Part shown: positions 36,337 to 47,050 of the stretch, piece after piece
Numbering within the stretch: position 1 is the first letter of the stretch
Layout of the letters: every line of letters begins with the position of its first letter
From: Acanthornis magna
Lineage: Eukaryota > Chordata > Aves > Passeriformes > Acanthizidae
Length of the DNA: 64,000 nt
Assembly (NCBI GenBank): GCA_036785705.1
Contig: JAWUZG010000001.1
Span: forward strand, 9,936,001 to 10,000,000
Reading direction: 5' to 3'
Notes under the pieces: generated by a model
The model's input: the letters and a program-made list of their open reading frames with translations, nothing else
The model's database searches: none
Told to the model about the DNA's origin: nothing
Program-made: the position numbers and the translations under genes

Positions 36337-36689
36337 TCTTGCTGGCTGCTCACATCAAGGTTAGTTTCTTGTCTTTTTCTCCATTGCAGTTGTCTGCCAG
36401 GTATAAGTCTCTGGTTTATGGCTTCTCTCTTTTCCTTATCATCCCATTGACAAGGTCTTGGATCAGATAATCTTACCAAAATTAACCTTATTATAGCTAA
36501 TATCCTTATCAATCAGGGTGACTGACTGCCATCACTGCCTCATATATCAGTTGTTGTTTAGGTTTGCATCCTTGTGCCTTCTTGCTTGTGGTTTCCTCCT
36601 TTTTTTGTGATCCGCTTTTACATTAGGAAGGTCCTTGGCAAGACACCCTTCATGGAGCAGATGCTCTCTCCTTCTGCGCGCCTTTACAA

Positions 36690-36990
36690 TAATAATTATG
36701 ATCTTGCTGAGCAGTGAGGAACATGCTACCAGCAAAGGGAACCAATGTAATGTCCAACATAGCCCATACTAGTAGCAGGACTTTGATCTTTACACAAAAT
36801 TTCACCAGAAGCCAGCAGAGAGATTTTAAAAAGGGAACATTATGTTGAAACAACCGAGTGCCCAAAAGATGGTGAGCTGCTGCATCCTGTATCAGCTGCA
36901 TTCGAGAGATAACATGGTTGGTAACTCCTGCAAACAAAGAATTGCAATAATCCAGCCCTGAGAAGTCAAACCAATTCAAAATCCTCCCCC
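36690..36990 (-). mobile_element. LINE reverse-transcriptase fragment (L2/CR1-type)
   Basis: The minus-strand frame (36979 down to 36650) reads GLDYCNSLFAGVTNHVISRM, then QLIQDAAAHHLLGTRLF and PFLKSLCWLLVKFCVKIKVL. These line up with the end of the RT domain of L2/CR1-clade non-LTR elements: DYCNSL, QLVQNAAARLL, and the LHWLPV..RI.FK block. The frame is open for about 100 codons but conserved residues have decayed (CWLLV for HWLPV), so this is an old 5'- and 3'-truncated copy. The family assignment within the L2/CR1 group is uncertain. Confidence 0.75.
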
Positions 36991-39900
36991 CTTAGGAAGG
37001 AATACAACCTGCTGTTATTTCATAGCCAGCACAAAGAGGGCCTGGTAGTACAATGAACACATATCTGTTGATCAGTCTGACAGCAATACCAAAGCTTAAC
37101 TCTGGGAGATGGATTTAAAAGTGCAAGATGAGGTGAATCCCAGGATGGCAGTCACATTCAGCAAATGTCTCCTACATGAGTATTATTCAACTCAACAGTG
37201 ATTGCTGTGTCCAAGGACTGACTTTCTCTTCTTATGTCTCCTTACAGCTTGGCCTAATACAGTTGCTGGTGTCACTTTTGCCATGTCCTAGATCTGTGTC
37301 CTTGCTGTTTGTTTCTTTTCTGTCTTTGAGCCTTTTTAACATGAAAAGCTCAAATATGCCATTACCAGCCGCTGGAACCCCTGTCAGACCAGATACCCAT
37401 TACAGGTACATGAAAATAGTAACTGTTAAGGCATCTGCAGCTATAATCATCAGACAAAACAGGTTTAACTGATAGCACTGAATGATGCTAAAAAGTGAAG
37501 ATTCAAACTTACCATTGTTTTTCTCCAGTTACCTGTCAGCAGTTACCATACTGAACATGGAGTGGGACAGGGCACAGCAAGGGAGAGTTAAAACACCCTT
37601 TTTTCTTTGTATAGAAATAGAACCCCAGATCTACCTAGCACTGTCCATACTCCCCCCTGCCACAAGAGCCTGTCCACCCCCACCACGAGCAAAACAGGAT
37701 GGCTTCTGCTGTCCACACTTTCTTCTTCAGAAAATCCTGCCTCTGTGGGGTAGGATAGTGTTAATTCAGTCTGCAGAAATCCCAAACCATTGCAGTTAAG
37801 AGAGAAGTGTACAGCAAGGGCAAAGAGGCACCTGCTACCTTTGCATTAATCAACATTTCAAATTTATCACATGCCTTGAATTAATTTCCAGCTGAAAAGC
37901 AATCATTTTTCAAGCACTTAATACAAACCACATGCAGAAATTAGACATAGCTTTGATTGATGATGATTTTTCTGATCAAAATGGTTATTTGTGACATTTT
38001 CAAATTTCATTTCAGTAAACTCCAATTTTTTTGTTGACAAAACTGAAGAACATTCCCTTGGCAATTCCTGTACCACAGAGAGCCCACCTAACCTTGTATT
38101 TGAATATCATCTCATTGGCACAGTCAGACCTAGGGAATGCCTCTGCTGCAGTCACTGAGGTGATTATATGGAACAGAATTGTTCACTTAACATTGTTCAT
38201 TAACTCTGAACTCACAGGGATAGAGGAGACTGTGCAAGTGGCAGGATGCCCGAATAGAGCACAGTCAGGTAAGATATCACACAGCGCAGTGTAACTGTGC
38301 AGTTCACTTCTCCTTCCCTCTCCCATCAACCAAATCAAGCTTGATCCAGTCTTGGAGCCAGCTCTGTCAGTCCTATGGCAGCCACACATGGCTCAGAGAG
38401 GACTAATTTAGACTCATCAGTAGAAAATACTTAAAGAAAAGAGCTCATTCCTTAGTCATCACTGTGAGAGAGAAGGCAGACAACTATTCATTTTGAATTG
38501 CCCTAAAATTGTGTGATCATTCCGTGAGAAAAGCCATAATCTCAGCAAATTACCATGAGGCAGTGCAAGGATGTGCACACCAGCACATTTGGTACATTAT
38601 TGATGGACTCTACTTATAGGGCTCATGTGCAGAGTTCTTACAGGTGGATCTCTCAAAGAACCAGCCCAAGACCTCAAGCCAGCATTCAAAATCTCCTGAA
38701 CACATCTCCTGGGTGCATAGATGTGCTTTTTCAGTGCCCTGGTTGGACTTCAGCTCTTATACCTTCCCACTGATCATCTGGAAAAAGGGGAAGGCAGTTT
38801 GGGAATTGGATGCTTCTCTTTCCACCCTCAGATGCAATCTTGATCGTCTCTGAGACCAGGGGGAACAGTCCCTTAGGAGTAGGCCAGTCGAGGAGGGAAA
38901 ATGGTCCTCACTTATCTGCTGAAGGACACCTACATGACAGTCATTTGGTGAAGTGTCAGTCACCTTCCCCAGCTGAGCTGTCTGCAATACAACAGTCACA
39001 TGCTGAGTTCACCCTTTGATATGGGGACATACTGCTGCCATACTCTTCAGAGGCAATCTAAAATGATTTAGTATTTAGGAGGCTATTTGTGCTGTTACAG
39101 GAGTAATTCACATAGCTCCTCCAAGAGGAATAATCCCAAAATAGATTTGCTTAGTGCTAATGAGAAGGTACTGGTATTCAATTGCATGTGGTTTCCATGC
39201 ATTGAAAAAAGACATGCAGTCTCATTAATCTGCTTTAACTGTGAGCCATTTTTCTTTCGTTTTTAATATTTTCAAGCCTAGGGAGTGCCAAGGGGAATAC
39301 AGGACAGGCTGACTACAGAGGAGTTATTTCCTCTGAAATCATCCTCATCTGTCTGTCAGGAGTTCTTGAAACAACTGCAATAAATCCTGAATTTTTAATA
39401 TGGTTCACAAGTTCAGAGACAGAAAAATCAGTGCTCAGACAGCAGGGATTGTGGTAGTTATCTACGATGTCAGGGTACACATGTTTTTGTAAAAGGAAAT
39501 CAAACAGGAAACTGTACTGAAAAAAAGTGATCAAATATGGTCAGAAGACAAAAAATGACTGCTGGAAAGCAGAGGAAGATGGGTTAGTAGAAATGAGCAT
39601 GGAAGGTCAGGAGAGAAAAATAAGCTCTCTGCCTGATTCCTTATTGTTCTACATTGTAGCCGTATATACGGTCCATATTTGCCAACACCATACATGTAAA
39701 GTAACAGTACCCAAGCAGTGGAACGCAAGCTGTTGTGTTAACTCAAAAATCCAGGTAGTTAAATCCTTGGTTGCAAACACAGCAAATGAGACAGATTTCT
39801 CTGGATGGCCTTGCTGTCCATAGATCACTGACTGGGAAATGGTGGTATGGACTGAAATCTCCCTCATGGTCCCCTCAGCCTCGGGAGTGAAGCACGCAAG

Positions 39901-42900
39901 GTGTACAGAGAGGAAAGGCTGCTGCTCTGCATGTGTGTTTCACAGCTGCAGGTGTGGCCCCACCAAGGCCAGACAGTGATCAGAGGAACTCAGGCAGCCC
40001 AGCCCTTGGGAATCAGCCTGTCCTAAGCCATCACAGGAGAATGATTAAGCAATTGCCCTGCTCCAGAACCCATTAAGACTTTCACCAGAAGAATGTTGCT
40101 CTGAAGTGCTCTGCAAACCAAGGGGGGCTTTGCCAAATGGACTTACTATGGATTGTTGGAGTGCACCAGATCTGATGGTCCTTAACAAATACCTACAATG
40201 CAAATGCATCTCCACAAGGTCTTCATTGTGGAGAGATCATCCTTGCAGGGCACAGTTGCATCTTTGGCTGCTAAGCATTAATTAGATATTGGCTAGGTTA
40301 GTCTGAAACTGATGTAGAAGAATTTGGCAAGTTAAAACCCACATAAACCTCTTGCATTTCGACATATGAGAGATGAAAAGCCTGAGTAGGAGTGTGTCCA
40401 GAAAGAGGAGGAGACCACGGGTGACTTGACCTTATATTTAGACTTTATGTGTTGGGATCTTGACAAAATGTAGCAGACTGGTTAGCTGTTTTCACCTCAA
40501 GTGTGGGTCATATGAAGAGGCAGAAAGGAAAAAAGAGGAAGAAACACTGCTCCCCCTAACCATGGGGTGGAAGGCTGCAACAAGGTCTGCCCAGCAGTTC
40601 TCCCTCGGTGGGATCTGCACTGCTGTGCACGACGAAAGCTGTCAAGGAAGGTCTCTCCACTGTCCACAGACACACTGCCAACAACCACCCCCTGCACAGC
40701 TCATTCATCTGCACACAAATCGATGCTTGCACTTTGCCTACAGATAGCTCACATCCATCACAGCAGTGACAGAACCTGTGGCATCAACAGCCCACAAAAA
40801 ATGGAGGCAACTAGATGGCACAGGCTGTTGCACAAAATGAAACAAAAATGGTGAAAAACATAGAATTGGCTGGTAGGAGCTAAGAGAGAGAGAGGGATTA
40901 AGTCCTACTGTGATTTCTGATTCTTTACATATGCATAAATAAATGAAAGCGTATTGGGCACATACAGAAATATACTGTACAGATATTGAATTGCTATACA
41001 AAACTTGTTAAATGGTGCAGATAGTGCAAACCCCAGAAGAATAACAGCCAAGGACTTATTTATTATATCCTAAGAACAACACAATGATTCTTGCAACTCC
41101 TTTTGCATGCCATGGATTTTAGTGGGAGATGGAACCAGCTGTAAAACAGTAATTGCAAGCCCTCTCACAAGGATTGACTGTGGATCTGGGGAGAAGTCCC
41201 CTTTGTGCTTGAAATGCCCACTTTCTGTGAGAGGAGCCAGCAGTGAGAGCTGCTTATAGCCAGAAGGATGGCTCGAGGATGGCTTCCATACACAGTGCTC
41301 ACCCAGGACTTCCAGGTTGGTTGCCTGAACTGCTGGGTATCTGAAACCTGGTAGGCTGCTGGTAAATGGCAGGTTTCTGGTGAAAACAGGAGTTTGATAC
41401 TGAAGTGAAAGATGAGGCAAGTGTGTGTAATGACAGGAATTTCTACAGCAGCAAGAGGTCCTTTCTGAATAATTTCAGGAAACCAGGAAAAGCTGGTTGC
41501 TTCACATAGAGTATATATGTCCAAATAATAAATAAAAAGCCAACCAAACACTGTTCTTTTAAAATTCTCATGGCTTGCAAGGCCTATTTCTTGATTTTGG
41601 AGTTTTGACTAGTGACTTCAGATCTTGAGTGAAAACCTGAATCTCAACCCTTTCATTTCTCTAAGTAGAGCTTAGGACACTCTGAGCTCCTATGCAGTTG
41701 CAGAGGCCATTAAAACCATCAGCCCAAGAGCAACTTCCTGTGCACCATAGTGTACTTTTCTTTATTTGTTTGTAAAAACACAACATGGACTTACAAGACC
41801 ACCCCTCCACAACAAATTTGGTGTGCATGAAAGAAAGCAAACAGAATGGCTGAGAAGAAAAGCAGTGAGCAGGCATTCAAAATGCAAGTAGTTTTTAACT
41901 GACTGCAAATGATTAAAATTACAGCAACATTGCAGGATGATCTGTGGATTCTTTTCTGTTTTGGTGGTCTTTTATTTAATAGGATGAGAAACACTAGTCT
42001 AAAATATGAGTAAATGTCCATCAGTGCCACTTAGTGCTATTTTGATGGCTTCCACTTTTTTTGAAGATGTCTGGCACATACCTGCCACTTTACTGTGTTC
42101 GTTGCATGCACAGAGCCCGTGAAAAAACATGTGCAGAGCACTAACAAAACAAACCACTTGGCAGATGTGGCAAATTCCATGACTGTTGTTACTCACATCT
42201 CTGCGTCTGCTGGTCTGGAGCCCCAGAGGGTCAGAAAGTCACTGCTGTCATCATGAATAGGTAAGAGATGCATGAAAAGAGATGTAAGGAGACTGCTCAC
42301 TGTCAGCATCAGGGCATTCAAATTAGACTTGAACTGCAACCCATCTAGGTGGAATTTTGACTATTATTATTTTATTAACTGGCTTTGTAAAATTTCTGTT
42401 TCTCCTGTCTTTATGTTTTGTTTGTTTAAAATTAGTTTAAAATGAGCACTCAGGTAAGGTAAAACCTCAAATGTCCAGGTGGAAGCTTGGATTGGAATTA
42501 TTTCTGTGTTCTTTTGTGAAAGAAACATGATATGATGATGTCCAGCTAATATTTTCCTATTTAATGCCAATTGCAGCTGGCAAAGTAATTTCGTGTCTAA
42601 AAATACCATGGTTTTGTCCTTTGCCATTTATGTGATATCTTTCTTTTTCTAACTAAGGCTATCAAAAATAGCCGTGAATCCATCAAGTAACCCTACTGCA
42701 GTCACAATTTGCTGTCTCATATGACCATTAGCTTTCTTTTAATTGAAAAATTTATTCAAATTTTATTTTTGGTTTCAAGACTGTATGCAGTGTTAGTGTC
42801 AGCCCAGTCTGATTTCATATTTGTGCTCCAGAAAAAACATCATAAACATGTGTGATTTCAGTAGGACATGTGATAAGCTGTGGACTCATCTTCCATCTCC

Positions 42901-44131
42901 TCTGCACTATTCATGAAACCTCATCCCAGTTCAAGCATCACATGCACTTCCTTGCAGATTCCATCTTTGCCCGTTTCCGCTAATCTTCTGTATACTCTGT
43001 CCGTGTGCAAAGACTTTCTGTGATTTCTCCCCCTTCTGGCTCAATCACTCTGCTAATGTCAGTCTGGAGAAAGTCCTTTCCTAGATCTGTATGGGTTTCT
43101 GACCAGTCAGGGAGATAGTTCTGAGAGGATGCCAATACCTCTTGATGTCTGCCTGCTTGATCCAAATATTCCTGCTGAACACAGTTAATGTCCACATCTT
43201 TCATTGACTGCCAGATACACTGGGTCTGTATGTAAGTGGATTAATCCATGCATACTGAGAGGAAGTCTGCACATTTTCTTCCAACTTTTAACATCCAGTT
43301 TTATTACTAATATTACAAAGTAATCAATGTAGTTAAGGACTTTTTTCATATTTCTTTGCTCCCAGCACCATGATTATCTCATACTCTGCAGTGGTTCTCC
43401 TCAATATGAATATAAGGGCACTACTTTGCACTTTAAAAAGGATATAATGGTCTTCCCCCATGTCTCCAGACCTCCTCTTAATGTCTAAGGAAGGGAGATG
43501 GCAACAGAGGAAAAAGCATGAAAGAGAGGAGACAAGACAGTAAGAAATCATAAACAGGAGTCTGTTTGCTTGTTTTAAAGAGAGTTGAAATCAGGTGTTG
43601 AAGGAAGAATTCACAAAGAAATGGAGGTTATGAAGAGAAAGAGTAGAAAAAGTGGATAAAGAGAGTGTTTGGTAGAACAAAAGATAATTGATACATCTCA
43701 TATTGATACATCTTCATTTTGGAGGAAGAAAAATATGTCCCTGAGAAAGAGGGAAAGCAAAAAAGCTTGCAGAAAGTCTGACATAAAAAAAGAGGAAGCA
43801 CGGGGGAAGAAGGGTTTGTGGGAGAAAAAAACAATCCCATAACCAGAAGTATCATCTGTGTTAGAGATGTAGTTTCTGTTAAAGGAGAACTGTAGGTTTT
43901 CTGTAACCTAAACATTTTTAGAAACACTATGGAAGAGAAAAACTACAGAAGAGAATCACAGGAAGTATTGACCTGTTTGTCTTAAGTAAAACATCCTTCA
44001 GTTAATTGCTCACAGGAAGGTTATTCATCCACCTTGTGAAACGGGATGTTAAATATTTTGGATGCCGTTCTTGACCGAGAGTCTATGCATGTTGCTTTTG
44101 AATGCCAGGGAATGTGCCAGATGAGTCCTCT
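36991..44131. other. Intergenic DNA, no gene recognised
   Basis: About 7 kb of unremarkable sequence. Open frames such as 37176-37472 and 41165-41551 lack any recognisable family. A purine-rich block lies at about 43490-43830. No RNA gene was noticed. Confidence 0.7.
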
Positions 44132-44636
44132 TGATGCCTTTTTCTCTGGCCCTAGAATTACGAGCCAGACACAGTTAAAGGGTTAAAAGGGGTATACTTT
44201 TATAAGGATCCTTAGGTGCACAGTTCGTCAAGGTGGAAAACGCCGAAGATGCACACCTGCACGTGACGTATACAATTTTATAGACTTTGCAAAGTAGCAT
44301 AACTGACAGAGATTCCCCAATAAGAAGCTTAATAGATGAAGTAATGTCCCCCTATTCTGGCAACTTCTAGAGTCTCCAATGAGGCTTGAACCTTGTTTAC
44401 AAAAATATGTCTCAGAGAGTTGGTCTTCAGCCTTGGTTTCTATGGAGAACCAAGATAGCATAGGCACTTCAGACCTGCAACAGGGAGACTTTTAGAATGT
44501 TTTGTGTTCCTGACTAGAAAAAGACTAGAACTAAGTTACAATAATAGGCTACAAAAAGCTACGAATATGTGTGCTAAGAATACAGGGAATGTATAAAACG
44601 TATATAAATGAAAAAGCAAAAATTACCGTGGCATCA
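44132..44636 (-). mobile_element. Probable solo LTR of an endogenous retrovirus
   Basis: About 505 bp bounded by 7-bp inverted ends TGATGCC (44132-44138) and GGCATCA (44630-44636), as expected for LTR termini. On the minus strand the right-hand part carries promoter-like TATAAAATTGTATACG and TATAAAAGTATACC, followed by a CTGTGTCTGGCTCGTAATTC tail resembling avian LTR U5 ends, so transcription would run right to left. No flanking gag, pol or env remains were found. Five-base flanks (CCTCT and CTCCC) do not match, so the target-site duplication is absent or decayed. Confidence 0.6.
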
Positions 44637-46379
44637 CTCCCTGCTCTGCACACCTCTGCTGACCTCCACACTGGGGACTGCAGGTCACACTGCCCTCCAC
44701 CGGGAAACACAAATTGGCATCTGAGTCTGATGGTGAGCATAAACATCTTAGAACATGTCCAGGACCTTTAATTCCAGGAATTAGTTAGTGAAATGAGCAG
44801 GTGTGCAGACAGTTTACCTAATCCAACTGTACTGCTGATGCCTGCAGAGGTAATCCATCTGGAGTGCTGCTTCCCTGGATAATGGCTGCTGCAGCCTGGC
44901 TCACCAATGGTAAAGGGAATCCCCAGGGATGAGCCACTGTATCTTTGAATTCCCACCAGCTTTCACTCACTTAAAGTAATGCACATATGCCTCCTTAATC
45001 GAGAAGAAAATCTGATTTTGAAATTGCCATGACACGTGGCACCTGACAAATGTGCATGGTGTGAACGAAAGGCTATGTGAACACAGAATAAAAATCAGGG
45101 TCCACAGAAGCAGAACACTTCACCAGATGTCCCCATTTTGCAGTGGGTACCAACTTCATAAAGTATTGGCAGCTCCTTGCTGCTGTTACAGCTGCAGTGT
45201 GGAGTACCTAAGCCTGCCAATTGCAGCTCAAAGATAGGTTATAGTCACTTGTTTCTGTGTTGGGGAAGGTTTTTGGTTTGGCTGCTTGCAGTCTTCTTCA
45301 AAGCAAGAGATGGAATGGAATTGTGAAAGATGAGCAAAATGGTTCAGCTAGCAGAGGATGGAAAAGCTTAACTGAACAAGTAAACTCAATAAATGCTACC
45401 AAAGATTTCTGGCACTGGTAGGTCTTGTGCTGTGGAATCAGGTGCTCCCGGCTGATAGAGGAGCAGCATCTGGAACGTGAGCTTTATCTGCAGAGCATGT
45501 TGACATTTAGTGGATCACACTGCAGTTTGCCTGTGTGCCCTGTCTCACCTGTATCAAGGGATGTGGGATCAGTTCACTTGCCTTTCCCTATTTTTGGCTG
45601 CTGTCAAACACAGCAGAGCAGCAGGAGGTGATCTGTGGGAACACACCCTCCAAACAAGCCACCCTAGCAGTGCATTCATGTTACCACCGCATCCCAACTA
45701 CACTATCCTGCACCTGCAGGACAACAGGGGAAACCTTCTTACATCCTTCCAGCTTCTTGGTGTAGCACCACATCCCAACACATCCTATTCCGGGTACAAG
45801 AACTTCACTGTAAGACTTCTCTCAGGCAGATCAAAGGGCATTTCCATCAGCAACCAGGTGTTCCTGGCACTGTGTAATGCTCCAGGCAGAAGTGCACCAT
45901 TTGTCTTCATCTGTACAGTAATATGGTTGGTTTCCTTTTACTCTGAAGTCCATACTGATAGCTCTACTGCCATACTCAGATCTGTTTTTGTCCCTCAGGA
46001 AATTTTTGTCTTTTCTGAAAACGACTGCTTCATGCATAGGAGGCTTAATTCTCCATTTCATTTGCATTAGCATGGTACAAAGCGGCTGCAGTAAATCAGA
46101 AAATTTAGTCTGTGTCCTAATGTCTCTTTTTCATCTCCTTCCACCAGGACAGATTGCTTATCATGGTATCTATTATCACCTCCACTTTTCATTACCACTT
46201 GCTGACACTAGCCAATTTGAAATCCCATTCAGATAAGTCTGTTCCCTCTCCCACGCTAAGCTCAGTGTGAGCTGGGATGGGTTCATTTCCCTGAGTTCAG
46301 CACCCAGAAAGGAACGGTACATTTGGCAATTACATGAACGGTACATCCTCACTGTTGCACCCTTATCCATCACCTTTTT
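44637..46379. other. Intergenic DNA, no gene recognised
   Basis: Contains a 186-codon plus-strand open frame at 45510-46070, but it shows no domain, signal peptide or family resemblance, and other frames over the same bases are also open. Treated as non-coding. Confidence 0.65.
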
Positions 46380-47050
46380 AAGTAATTTCCTCCCACATTT
46401 TAAGAAAAGCCTACCATTCTGGAGTCGTCCTTACCTGGAATATGGTCTTTACCCTTCTAGTTGCTGCATTTTGCATGATTCCCCGTTAATCTACCTCCTA
46501 ATAAATCACCTCTACCTGTTCCCAGTTGTGCACCTGCACCCGCTTTCACCTTCTGCCTGGACTATTGCAAACCCTATCAGTATAGTTTCAGCTCTATACT
46601 CCTCTCTTGAAAAACCTCTCTTGGCTTCCTACCACCTACAAACCCACCCGAACCATCCCCAAGTCCCCTGCGGGGGTGAATGTTGGTATCTGCACAGTGC
46701 TGCAGCTGCTCCCACTGACCTCCGTGCTGTGGCACTCAGACCTCAGATCAGGCGGAGCTGAAACCCAGGATTTCCTTTCCCATCACAGGGTTCACTGCTG
46801 CTGTCACTCCAGACACAAACATGTTTGTTTTTCATGTCATTATACACCTCCCCTCCTAACACCTCATCTCTTTCAAAATTGCGGCTCCCAAGTGCTCCAG
46901 TCTATTTTGCTTACAGCTTTCCAGGCCATGCCCCATGCCTGCTTTACTCCTACCAAAGCATTCCCTGGTTTGTGTCCCAAATCTCCTCTGATTTTACACC
47001 ACTACAGTTTACACTGTTTTCCCTTGCTGCAATTACTGTGATTTCTAGGG
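46380..47050 (+). mobile_element. Possible old L2-like LINE remnant
   Basis: Pyrimidine-rich plus strand. It has GCCTGGACTATTGCAAACCC (compare the L2 DYCNSL region at DNA level), then CTTGAAAAACCTCTCTTGGC and TTCCTACCACCTACAAACCC, in the order expected of the L2 AAAACCT...TGGCTCCCTATTGCCTACA stretch. The coding frame is lost. The match is by memory of the consensus and is weak. Confidence 0.35.

Larger units (their letters stand above)
19764..36689. other. Intergenic DNA, no gene recognised
   Basis: About 17 kb, AT-rich. Open frames (for example 26572-26982 plus and 26788-27240 minus) overlap on opposite strands, lack family similarity and look like chance. It holds a T18 run at 31414-31431, an 18-bp tandem pair at 21214-21247, and homeodomain-motif-rich stretches near 22.85 and 24.5 kb. 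No rRNA, tRNA or clear retroelement was noticed. Confidence 0.7.

Noticed and set aside
36022..36450. 142-codon plus frame with hydrophobic C-terminus
   Set aside because: Pyrimidine-rich low-complexity sequence next to a LINE remnant; no family similarity and no start context.
40567..40854. Possible tRNA or SINE-like short element
   Set aside because: No A-box/B-box pair, cloverleaf or tail could be made out.
45510..46070. 186-codon plus frame
   Set aside because: No family similarity, no upstream promoter or splice context, and overlapping frames are equally open; composition is pyrimidine-rich, which lowers stop frequency.
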